A stretch of 64,000 bases of DNA from Bacteroides intestinalis (lineage in GTDB: Bacteria; Bacteroidota; Bacteroidia; Bacteroidales; Bacteroidaceae): assembly GCF_902364365.1 (NCBI RefSeq), contig NZ_CABJDN010000014.1, forward strand, positions 1 through 64,000, read 5' to 3'. Positions 34,609-41,923 of the stretch are shown piece by piece; position 1 is the first letter of the stretch; each line of letters opens with the position of its first letter. Below the pieces are notes generated by a model, which ran no database searches, was not told where the DNA came from, and was given only the letters and a program-made list of their open reading frames with translations. A program made the translations under genes and the position numbers.

Positions 34609-35178
34609 TAATGGATAATTTATCGTTTATAAGACTTATATATTGTTTTTGCATATCATCCGGTAGGAAAGAGCCTTTTATAAAGTCCGACCAATTTTGT
34701 TGGGCTTTTATAAATTTTTTAAAGATATTCTCTATGATTTTCTCTTCGACACCTGAAGAAGTGATGGTCGTGATGAAGTCTTTTTTCCTTATTTTGCTTT
34801 TCTTTCCGTTCAGCGTCAGTGCCAGTTCTTCGGTATCTTCAGGCATAACTAATGCTGTTGAAAGCATGTCATAAGCAGGAGTTAATGTATGATACCCTTT
34901 GTTTGGACTATACAAGGAAAAGTTCTTCAGATGCATGTCTGCATTTCCTGTAATCCACGAAAATACTGTTTGCTCTCAAAAGTTTATGAGATCTAATTTG
35001 GGAGTAGAAGAATATTGTTGTATAAGTTTCGCTATCTGCTCATAAGAGCCTTTATACTTGTATTCTGTTAATCGTTCGGCTAATTGACACATGTCTTCCA
35101 TAGGGAGTTTTTTCCCGTCTTCACGTCTGTCAATGTTCCGGCTTTATAATCGTGCAAATGGACTGATGCTCGCTTCAT
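34601..35178 (-). pseudogene. hipA: hipA remnant (internal deletion plus nonsense codon)
   Basis: Minus-strand reading from the ATG at 35178 gives MKRASVHLHDYKAGTLTD, a HipA N-terminal domain start, which then jumps with a frame change into REDGKKLPMEDMCQLAERLTEYKYKGSYEQIA, a mid-kinase segment of HipA. So a large internal part is missing. Further on, an in-frame TGA interrupts between LDLINF and EQTVFSWITGNADMHLKNFSLYSP (near 34973), which contains the HipA catalytic-loop motif NADMHLKN. The C-terminal 111 codons from 34936 are open but only a fragment. HipA is a Ser/Thr kinase toxin; none could be made here. The ATG overlaps the hipB stop (ATGA). Confidence 0.85.
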
Positions 35179-35393
35179 AATTCTGTATTTTTAGGCATTG
35201 GAACGGCACCTACTTCCATTCCAAAAAGATTCAATACTTGATTTACCTTATCCAATCTTAAAGTCTGCTTACCTTGCTCTAATTCGCGGATAAAGCGGAG
35301 GCCTACGCCGGACTTTTCTGATAGATCAACTTGTGTAAGTTCATACTGCTTACGCATCTCTTTTACGTATTTTGCTAAAGTCATATATTCCAT
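35175..35393 (-). CDS. hipB: HipB-like XRE antitoxin/repressor
   Basis: A 72-residue protein with one XRE helix-turn-helix (LTQVDLSEKSGVGLRFIRELEQGK, about 18-41) followed by TLRLDKVNQVLNLFGMEVG, the usual HipB C-terminal strand region. A longer frame starts 21 bases upstream but would translate the operator sequence, so the ATG at 35393 (MEYMTLAKY) is preferred. It is intact although hipA, whose start overlaps its stop, is destroyed. Three operator palindromes lie upstream, so it probably still represses its own promoter. Confidence 0.85.
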   Translation of the reverse strand: MEYMTLAKYVKEMRKQYELTQVDLSEKSGVGLRFIRELEQGKQTLRLDKVNQVLNLFGMEVGAVPMPKNTEL

Positions 35394-35395
35394 AT

Positions 35396-35498
35396 TATAC
35401 CCGTTTGGGTACAAATGTAATAATTATCTTCTTATTTATACCATATCGGGTATAAATAGTTTGTCTCTATATCTTGCTTATACCCCCTAAGGTATAAA
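35396..35498 (-). promoter_or_regulatory. hipB promoter with three operator palindromes
   Basis: Palindromes of the form TATACC-N-GGTATA lie at 35396-35413 (ATACCCGTTTGGGTAC), 35435-35456 (TATACCATATCGGGTATA) and 35478-35498 (TATACCCCCTAAGGTATA). Their centres are about 41-43 bp apart, close to four helical turns. The -7 box TACATTTG (35412-35419, minus strand) touches the first one, which suits repression by HipB. Confidence 0.72.
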
Positions 35499-35549
35499 AT
35501 AGGTATTCATCATTCATTTGTATTTGCTTTTTTATAACTTCCATTCCAT

Positions 35550-35648
35550 TGTCCGCTTTTATGCGGACACTTGTCCGGAAATGAACATCGCCTAAAATTG
35601 AATATTCGTTGATAATCAGTGTTTTATTGTTTTGGCACGCCAATTGAC
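35550..35648 (+). promoter_or_regulatory. Sigma-54-type promoter with upstream inverted repeats, copy 2
   Basis: TTGGCACG (35632-35639) and TTGAC (35644-35648) with 10 bp between the -24 GG and the -12 pair (GA). The inverted repeat CGGACA-CT-TGTCCG is at 35564-35577 with another TGTCCG at 35550. The block is nearly identical to 25943-26042, including the intervening AT-rich bases. Confidence 0.62.
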
Positions 35649-35724
35649 TATATATTGTCGAAGGCGGTTGACAAAGACTTCCTCTCAAAAATCAAGAAGT
35701 AATAACAATAAAAAAATAACGATT

Positions 35725-36150
35725 ATGAAAACAAATTTAATTTCTAAAGCAGTGGTAATGGTAGCAGTAGTAATGGCAAGTGTAATGAACTTCTCTGCAA
35801 GTGCAAGCAATCCTACTCAGTACGTAAAGAACGAAGAGATGACCGGCGAGTTGATGACCGCAAAGACTATCTTTAAGAACGAAGACGGTCATTTGTTCCG
35901 CCACCTCCGTTATACTTATACTTATGATAACGAAAACCGTGTAACCAGCAAGGAAGCTTCTAAATGGGACAGTTCAAAAGAGGCCTGGGTTCCTTATTTC
36001 AAGATGAATGTTTCCTATACAAACAATGAAGTTGAACTTAGTTATGCCCGTTGGAACTCAAAGAGCAACGCTTATGATAGCAATATTGAAAAGACTGTTT
36101 ACGAACTGAACGATGCCAATGCTGCCTTGATGCTGGCAAGTACAAAATAA
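35725..36150 (+). CDS. DUF3836-type secreted protein (group B, copy 2)
   Basis: A 141-residue protein starting at the ATG at 35725, with the same signal peptide as the copy at 26118 (MKTNLISKAVVMVAVVMASVMNFSASA). Differences are few (HLFRHLRYTYTYDNEN, VPYFKMNVSYTNN, NDANAALMLASTK). The similarity extends about 185 bases upstream through the leader and the sigma-54-type promoter, so promoter and gene were duplicated together. It is isolated from the signalling region by 4 kb and lies beside the decayed hipBA module. Confidence 0.76.
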   Translation: MKTNLISKAVVMVAVVMASVMNFSASASNPTQYVKNEEMTGELMTAKTIFKNEDGHLFRHLRYTYTYDNENRVTSKEASKWDSSKEAWVPYFKMNVSYTNNEVELSYARWNSKSNAYDSNIEKTVYELNDANAALMLASTK

Positions 36151-36412
36151 AGTTAGCGGGGCAGGAATTTCGGTGAAATTTTATCTGTTTTCTTTAATAT
36201 AGAACATCCGGATTTTTAATCAATGTCAGAAAGATTGCAAAATATTGAAATAAGTGTCGCTAAAATGCTTTTTTTACTGACAAGCGCATCCTCGTAAAAG
36301 CAGAAAATAGAGAATTTACTTCTGAATTAATGCATACAAATACGTTATTTCTGTATTCTATGTACAACTTATACGCTTTTTATACATTGAATCACTATTC
36401 CCAACACGTAGG

Positions 36413-36522
36413 ATCTATACATCCGGCATACAGTATCTATAGATGCAACACATCCGATATATAGATTGGACACAAGCGATCTATATATCGGACACAAGCC
36501 ATCTGTATATCCGGCAGAAAGA
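36413..36522. repeat. Degenerate tandem array with exact 22-bp period (five units)
   Basis: Units begin at 36413, 36435, 36457, 36479 and 36501, most starting ATCTATA and containing a CCGG or CGGAC core and an ACAAGC-type end. Units 2 to 4 also form a 13-bp perfect inverted repeat (36454-36466 with 36479-36491). Its sequence is unrelated to the array at 18413 but the period is the same. It is the main structured content of the 726-base gap before 36877. Confidence 0.58.
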
Positions 36523-36556
36523 GGCTGTTTTAGGTACTTTTAGGTGATACTTTCGC

Positions 36557-36665
36557 TTTTTTAGAGTTGTTGGTATTTTTATATCGGCTTATCAATCTGC
36601 TGACTATGGATTTTCACTTGTGAATTTACGTTTTCCCTTCCTTCCGTACACAAAGAAAGCATTCT
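36557..36665. repeat. Dispersed intergenic repeat, copy 2
   Basis: Opens TTTTTTAGAGTTGT, then GGTATTTTTATAT, and closes AAAGAAAGCATTCT. It matches 20727-20836 in order and length (109 against 110 bp), with the middle diverged. Confidence 0.5.
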
Positions 36666-36727
36666 GAATATGCAAAAAAAACAAAATGTCAAAAGGGAGG
36701 GTAGTTTATTTAAAAGAAACGCTTTTT

Positions 36728-36780
36728 CGCCTCTGTAAGTGCTCTGAGAGCATTTGTAGAGGTGAATTTATTTTTTTATT
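36728..36780 (+). terminator. Hairpin followed by T-rich run upstream of the 383-aa gene
   Basis: CGCCTCTGTAAGTGCTCT pairs with AGAGCATTTGTAGAGGTG (imperfect, about 17 bp, 36728-36764) and is followed by AATTTATTTTTTTATT. It looks like a terminator, but no gene ends nearby on this strand, so it may close a small RNA or act as a leader structure. Confidence 0.45.
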
Positions 36781-36876
36781 TCTGATTGTTATGTGAATGT
36801 TTTTGCTATTTAACTCTTATCATTATCTTTGGGGATGAGTGAGATTATGAATTGGTAACTTAAATGGCAATAAATA

Positions 36877-38028
36877 ATGGATAAGACATTAAAAGAGAAA
36901 ATTGATGCTTGGGCAGATGCTGACGAGCATACTAAGATTCCTTTCCGTAAACGTGTACAGAACTTCTGGAAATGGTTTACTGATAACGAAAAGAAGCTGT
37001 CGCAGATCGTTGAGAACCGTGGGAAGTCGGATAGTGAAAATGCGGTGGAGTTTATCACGGCCGGAACAGATCTGATAAACGAAGAGGTACACTTCAATCT
37101 GGGTGGGGACTATGAATTTACTTTCTCTGTTGAAGGTCATTCCTCCCTGTTCTATCTTTATCCCTATGTTGTGTCGCAGTTGCCTGAGCAATTCAAGGAC
37201 AAATGGCACTTCTTCCCTTTCAACCAAGGTACTGATTCGAGTTTCTCATTTGGCATGTATGGCGTAAATGTGGCTATGGATCAGGTGCAGGTAGCTGTTA
37301 CTTATCAGGAAGATATCAATGCTTTCAGTATCCGTTTTTATGAAAAAGACCTGTGTTCGCTGGAAGAAGCTCAAAGTTACAATGCCTATTATCTCATGAT
37401 GGAAATAATGCTGGGTGAGGGATTGTCGTACCAGTATATTGCCGATGTGGAACGTGCCGATGCTCCGCTTGAAGACGCAATATCTCTTCCTGCATTGAGG
37501 ACATATATCGTAGATACTCTGAAAGCTCACGATAAGGAAGTGTTTGATAATCCGCAGCAAGTCTATACAAGCTATCGTTTTGAGCCGCAGGAGAACGAAG
37601 AACTACGTTTTGATGTGGTGGCAGGCAGTTCATGTTTCCAACCCTTGGTAGCTAATTATTATAACGGTTCTACTGAGTTGTTCGATCAACTGAACCGGTT
37701 CGGTGCACAGGCTGTATTCATTGCTTTCCCGTTCGAGAACGAAAAGGAAGGAGATGCAAAGAAAGCCCTGGATTTCCGCTACGGACTGGAAGACCGCCTT
37801 TCAGAAGAACTGCTTTCTCCGGAAGGCCTGGGACTTTTATTAGGCGGTGCCGTTGGTACTGGTACGTGTTACATCGACCTTTTGCTATTCGATAAGCCGG
37901 CATTTATGGAAAAGATAATTCCTTTCCTGAAGGATTATCCTCAATATCGCTTCTATCTCTCTGATTTCCGTCAGGATTGCGACTTGTACAGGCTGTTTGA
38001 AACGGAGGATGACGAATCAGAAGATTAA
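36877..38028 (+). CDS. Hypothetical cytoplasmic protein upstream of TPR-SUFU protein
   Basis: A 383-residue protein without signal or membrane segments. The first 80 residues are basic and helical (FRKRVQNFWKWFTDNEKKLSQIVENRG); the middle is beta-rich and aromatic; the C-terminal part (about 270-383) is acidic with KKALDFRYGLEDRLSEELLSPEGLGLLLGGAVGTGTCYIDLLLF and ends EDDESED. I do not recognise a domain. A promoter of the form TTTG (36802-36805), 18 bp, TATCTTTG (36824-36831) precedes it. It lies 34 bases before the TPR-SUFU gene, and both share an overall acidic, Asp/Glu-rich style, so they probably act together. Confidence 0.7.
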   Translation: MDKTLKEKIDAWADADEHTKIPFRKRVQNFWKWFTDNEKKLSQIVENRGKSDSENAVEFITAGTDLINEEVHFNLGGDYEFTFSVEGHSSLFYLYPYVVSQLPEQFKDKWHFFPFNQGTDSSFSFGMYGVNVAMDQVQVAVTYQEDINAFSIRFYEKDLCSLEEAQSYNAYYLMMEIMLGEGLSYQYIADVERADAPLEDAISLPALRTYIVDTLKAHDKEVFDNPQQVYTSYRFEPQENEELRFDVVAGSSCFQPLVANYYNGSTELFDQLNRFGAQAVFIAFPFENEKEGDAKKALDFRYGLEDRLSEELLSPEGLGLLLGGAVGTGTCYIDLLLFDKPAFMEKIIPFLKDYPQYRFYLSDFRQDCDLYRLFETEDDESED

Positions 38029-38062
38029 ATAATAAATCGTTAATAATAAAGATATTACTATT

Positions 38063-40264
38063 ATGAGCATAGGTTTCAGATTAACAACAAAGTGCAAAAA
38101 TATCTCTTCCTTTCAGGAATCTCTGGATGCGGTTGCAGCCCGGAACAATATATCTGCCAGCCATACAGAAGACTATTCTGAGTTATCTCTTTGTCGTTTG
38201 GGAAATATATTCTTTAATTATGAACCGGAAGGGGATGAAATAACCATTGCAGGCGATTGTCAGACTAATCTGCTGGGAGCGGGTTTTCACAAATACGCTA
38301 CGGAAATTGCCTGTGAACTGATACGGCAAAGCGAACTTTCTTTCGAGGTGGAGGATGATACGGAGTACTACGAGCACAGAGACTTTGAGCGGATGCGTTC
38401 CGAGCATTTCTATCCATGGTTGAAGGCTATTATGAAGCTTTGTTGCGAACGTATGGAGCAGGGATCTGATATGTCTGCCATCTGTTGGGACTACGATAAG
38501 TACATACCTCAAGGTGTGAAAGGAACAGTTGTTTCACCTTTCGGACGTATTAACCCCCATCATTTCATGAAGCGAATAGAAAACGAAGGCATTGAAACAC
38601 TGGCAAACGAGTTCTTCATGTGGAATAATGAAGAACGTGATGCCCAGTTCTATCGAAATATTGCCTTGAGTGCCTTGTGGGAAGATTGCTATTTCGTGCC
38701 TTCCGCCCGCAGTGATGCAGATGAGGAAATCAATGCCTTTATTATCGAGAATCTTGAGAAAGCTGTCGAGATGGATGGTTCTCTTCCTTTCCCGAAAAAA
38801 GATTACCTGCTGCTTTGCCGTTTAGCGGAGCAAGAACCGGTAGATGTTTCTTTCTTGCCGGACTATGTACATGAATTTCCGATAGGTTACCGTAAAGGGA
38901 AAGTAACGTATAAAATGGGGAATCTCAGTTTTGTTCTTCCGGGCCATTACCTTTATTTTGAGGAAGAAGATTCCCGTGGTTATTATGATGGAGTAGATGA
39001 AAACTGGCATCTGGTGCGTATATCGGCTTATTCCGTCCTTGCTGATGAGGTGAACTATCTGGAAGATAATGAGAGTGTACTGGTTGAGGAGAAATTCTTC
39101 AATAATGGTAAATGCAGGCTTTACGACTTGGGTGGCGAAGAGGATGGAAGCGACAGTGAATACATGTGCCAATGCCAGATTATCACCGAACATCAATTTA
39201 CCCTTTTCACAATCTTGTGTGGAGGAAAAGAAGAAGCTATGGCTTTCTCTACAGACTTTGTCGAACATCTGACTGCAAGCAAGGAAGACAAGTATGACAA
39301 ACTGCTTGAGCAGATAGAGCAATGGCATACGGACGATGAGGAGCAGAAGATAGTGGACGCCATTCTGGCAATTCCCGAAGAAGAGTGGAATGCAGAGTTA
39401 ACAGGTCTTCTGGCACGCGCTTATAATAATCAGGAAGAGTATCTCAAGGCCATTGATTGCCTTCTTACTGTAGAAGAAGAAGATAAAGACGCACTTTGGT
39501 TCTATCGTCTGGGGTATGCTTATTATTATATGAATCAGTTGGAAAAGGCACAGAAGGCTTTTGAACGTTCTCTGGAGTTGGACCCGGATGATGACGATGT
39601 GAAGGAATTCATTGATTTGTGTAAAGGCGGAGAATCGCCCTACAATCCTGAAATGTATGAGGCCGAAGAGATGGATGCCCTTGAAGCTCATATCGACAAG
39701 TATTTCGGTAAATCGAAGAATGTCTTCCATGAAATAGCCTCACCCGATATTCACGTGGATATCTATATTATCGAACCGACGCGCAAGAGGAATTACTATA
39801 CATTGATTACCGGCGGTATGGGTGCTCATCGGATGAATGTGCCCCAGGAACTGGCGGAGTATAAATTGGAGCGTGCGGAGCTGGTGATATACCTTCCTGC
39901 CGATTGGAATGTGTATGACCATTCGGAAAAGAATTACTGGCCGTTGCGTTGGTTGAAGATACTTGCCCGCCTGCCGATAGGAGAAGACTCTTGGCTGGGC
40001 TGGGGGCATACAGTGCCGAATGGTGAACCGTTTGCCGAAAACACCCGCTTCTCCGGTGTGATGCTGATTAATCCTGAGACTGTGAAGAAAGGTGCGGATG
40101 TCTGCCGGTTACCTAATGGTGAAGAGGTGAACTTCTATCAGGTAATTCCGCTGTATGAAGAGGAAATGAATTTCAAGGTTGCCCATAATGCGGAAGCACT
40201 GTTAGAGAAAATGGATAAAGTAAGCCCGGTAGTAGATATTCATCGAGCGAGTGTTTGCGAGTAA
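38063..40264 (+). CDS. TPR and Suppressor-of-fused (SUFU) domain protein
   Basis: A 733-residue cytoplasmic, acidic protein. The N-terminal 430 residues hold no domain I recognise; TPR repeats follow at about 450-530 (LTGLLARAYNNQEEYLKAIDCLL, ALWFYRLGYAYYYMNQLEKAQKAFERSLELDPDDDDVKEF). The C-terminal 180 residues are a SUFU-type domain: RNYYTLITGGMGAHRMNVP, YKLERAELVIYLPADW, and LGWGHTVPNGEPFAENTRFSGVML. Bacterial SUFU domains are frequent in immunity proteins of polymorphic toxin systems, but many are standalone. No toxin gene is seen nearby, so an immunity role is only a possibility. Confidence 0.8.
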   Translation: MSIGFRLTTKCKNISSFQESLDAVAARNNISASHTEDYSELSLCRLGNIFFNYEPEGDEITIAGDCQTNLLGAGFHKYATEIACELIRQSELSFEVEDDTEYYEHRDFERMRSEHFYPWLKAIMKLCCERMEQGSDMSAICWDYDKYIPQGVKGTVVSPFGRINPHHFMKRIENEGIETLANEFFMWNNEERDAQFYRNIALSALWEDCYFVPSARSDADEEINAFIIENLEKAVEMDGSLPFPKKDYLLLCRLAEQEPVDVSFLPDYVHEFPIGYRKGKVTYKMGNLSFVLPGHYLYFEEEDSRGYYDGVDENWHLVRISAYSVLADEVNYLEDNESVLVEEKFFNNGKCRLYDLGGEEDGSDSEYMCQCQIITEHQFTLFTILCGGKEEAMAFSTDFVEHLTASKEDKYDKLLEQIEQWHTDDEEQKIVDAILAIPEEEWNAELTGLLARAYNNQEEYLKAIDCLLTVEEEDKDALWFYRLGYAYYYMNQLEKAQKAFERSLELDPDDDDVKEFIDLCKGGESPYNPEMYEAEEMDALEAHIDKYFGKSKNVFHEIASPDIHVDIYIIEPTRKRNYYTLITGGMGAHRMNVPQELAEYKLERAELVIYLPADWNVYDHSEKNYWPLRWLKILARLPIGEDSWLGWGHTVPNGEPFAENTRFSGVMLINPETVKKGADVCRLPNGEEVNFYQVIPLYEEEMNFKVAHNAEALLEKMDKVSPVVDIHRASVCE

Positions 40265-40267
40265 GTT

Positions 40268-40330
40268 ACGAGCTACGAGCTACAAGTGGCTGCGCTGTCA
40301 CGCCGAAAGGTACTTGTAGCTTGTAGCTTC
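40268..40330. terminator. Long hairpin between convergent genes
   Basis: About 18 bp of inverted repeat (GAGCTACGAGCTACAAGT with ACTTGTAGCTTGTAGCTT) surrounds a GC-rich loop of about 24 bases. It fills the 68-base gap between the TPR-SUFU gene and the convergent GH30 gene, so it is probably a bidirectional terminator, though it lacks a long T run. Confidence 0.55.
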
Positions 40331-40332
40331 TC

Positions 40333-41901
40333 TCAATTTTCAGAAACGAAAGTAGTGACAGAACGTGCAGGGATAACTGCCGGTTGTCTCTTGTTCAGTT
40401 TTTTAATGGGTAACAAGTCTTCACCCGGTATATCGGATGTACGGTAACCTTGCCATGACTTGACTTTCGGATCATTCACACGGAACGTGCACTCTTGCTC
40501 CTGATCAGCATAGTTGATGATTACCATTACCCATTGGCCGTTTGTGTTTCTATAGGCGGAACACATAAGGCCTTTCTGGTCTGTATCTCCTTCAGGAACA
40601 ATCTGTCCGGACTTATCAGTTGCCGTAATAGCCATGCGTACAGCGCCTGGGCGGATGAAACGGCTGTAGTTTCCTAAGATCCACATCAATTTAGAGTCTT
40701 CTACTCTTCCATCCTGCAAATCCGGATTCGTGTATTCACGTATCAATCCGTCTTTGTAGTCACCGCCTATGGCTCGCCACCATTGCCAACTACGCGCCCC
40801 TGCATAAACAATATCATGATGAATGATACGTGCTACGTAAAGTGCTGTCTTCATGGTACGGTCGAATCCGCCGCCACCGCCAATTTCTTCATCATTTCCC
40901 ATGATGCAGGTTTCCGTTTGCCAGAAGTCGACCTTGTATTTATCTAATGTATCACGCAACTGGCGACGGTAATCTCTCAGGCTATTGAGCGGTGTATTTG
41001 TCCAGTAACTATGTCCTGCGATGAGGCGCGATACGTTCGGGGTATTTCCCAGATAAGTATCCACACTGTCCGGTGAGAAGAAAGACTGTATTTCGTATCC
41101 GCGCTCGTGATTAGTCATGTGGGTAGAGAACATACAACGGTAGTCCGATGATTCGCAAATGGTGATTTCCGTATCGATGTCTTCTTTCACAAACTCTTTA
41201 CTGATGAGGCGTACGGCACGTGCTATCTCTTTTTTGGTGGCTGGGGTACCTTCCTGTTTCGGACCTATCCAGTTCCAGTGACCGTCCGGTTCATTGAAAG
41301 GCGAAAGGTAATCGAACTTGATGCCATCCTTCTCCTCCACTCCTTTTATCACATTTGCCAGGAAGCGGGCGAAGTCTTCATAATGTTCATCTTTCAGGTT
41401 AAGTGTACCGTTGCGTCCGGTATTGGTAGCAAGTCCGTTTTGGGTGAAGTAGACCGGGGGAGAGTTCAGAAATGCCAGGAATTTATTGACTCCCCGTTCT
41501 TTTGCCAATCGCAGGAAATTGCGCTGGCCTTGCTGCTTGTTCCAGTTATAACTTCCATCCGGCTGCAAGAAACATTCGGTGCGCATCCAGGGAGAACCTA
41601 TCTGGCTCGCTTCACCCTGTTCGGTACTTCCTGCACCTACGTTGAAGCGCCACAGGGAAAGCCCGATTCCCATGGGCTTTCCATCAGCATCATTTTCTGT
41701 ACTGAATAACCAGTCTGCCACCTGGTTTTGCTTCTCCTGGGGCCATTTGCCTATGATGTGCATGCTCCAGGCATCCGAAGCACTGAAATGCTCCATGACT
41801 TGCAGTGGCTGTTCCTGAACAATCTGATAGTTTATATTTGCTTGTGGCGAACACGAAGTAGTTATTGCTAAAGCGAGTAATAATACTTTGTATCTCATCA
41901 T
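40333..41901 (-). CDS. GH30 family glycoside hydrolase (endo-beta-1,6-galactanase-like), lipoprotein
   Basis: A 522-residue exported enzyme with a lipobox-like ending (LAITTSC, near residue 17). The barrel shows GH30 marks: LSLWRFNVGAGS near 90, the acid/base Glu in YLSPFNEPDGHWNW near 205, and the nucleophile Glu in DFWQTETCIMGN near 325, then a C-terminal beta domain ending VIPARSVTTFVSEN. The N-P-D-G-H-W context resembles the GH30 endo-beta-1,6-galactanase group; that specificity is tentative. It is 22 bases downstream of the GH2 gene on the same strand, so the two form an operon next to a divergent hybrid regulator. Confidence 0.82.
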   Translation of the reverse strand: MMRYKVLLLALAITTSCSPQANINYQIVQEQPLQVMEHFSASDAWSMHIIGKWPQEKQNQVADWLFSTENDADGKPMGIGLSLWRFNVGAGSTEQGEASQIGSPWMRTECFLQPDGSYNWNKQQGQRNFLRLAKERGVNKFLAFLNSPPVYFTQNGLATNTGRNGTLNLKDEHYEDFARFLANVIKGVEEKDGIKFDYLSPFNEPDGHWNWIGPKQEGTPATKKEIARAVRLISKEFVKEDIDTEITICESSDYRCMFSTHMTNHERGYEIQSFFSPDSVDTYLGNTPNVSRLIAGHSYWTNTPLNSLRDYRRQLRDTLDKYKVDFWQTETCIMGNDEEIGGGGGFDRTMKTALYVARIIHHDIVYAGARSWQWWRAIGGDYKDGLIREYTNPDLQDGRVEDSKLMWILGNYSRFIRPGAVRMAITATDKSGQIVPEGDTDQKGLMCSAYRNTNGQWVMVIINYADQEQECTFRVNDPKVKSWQGYRTSDIPGEDLLPIKKLNKRQPAVIPARSVTTFVSEN

Positions 41902-41923
41902 TTTCTGTTTTATATATTAGAGG

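Noticed and set aside
36223..36297. A 24-codon ORF (MSERLQNIEISVAKMLFLL...) downstream of the DUF3836 gene at 35725
   Set aside because: Same length and position as the ORF at 26625 but no sequence similarity; chance is the simplest explanation.
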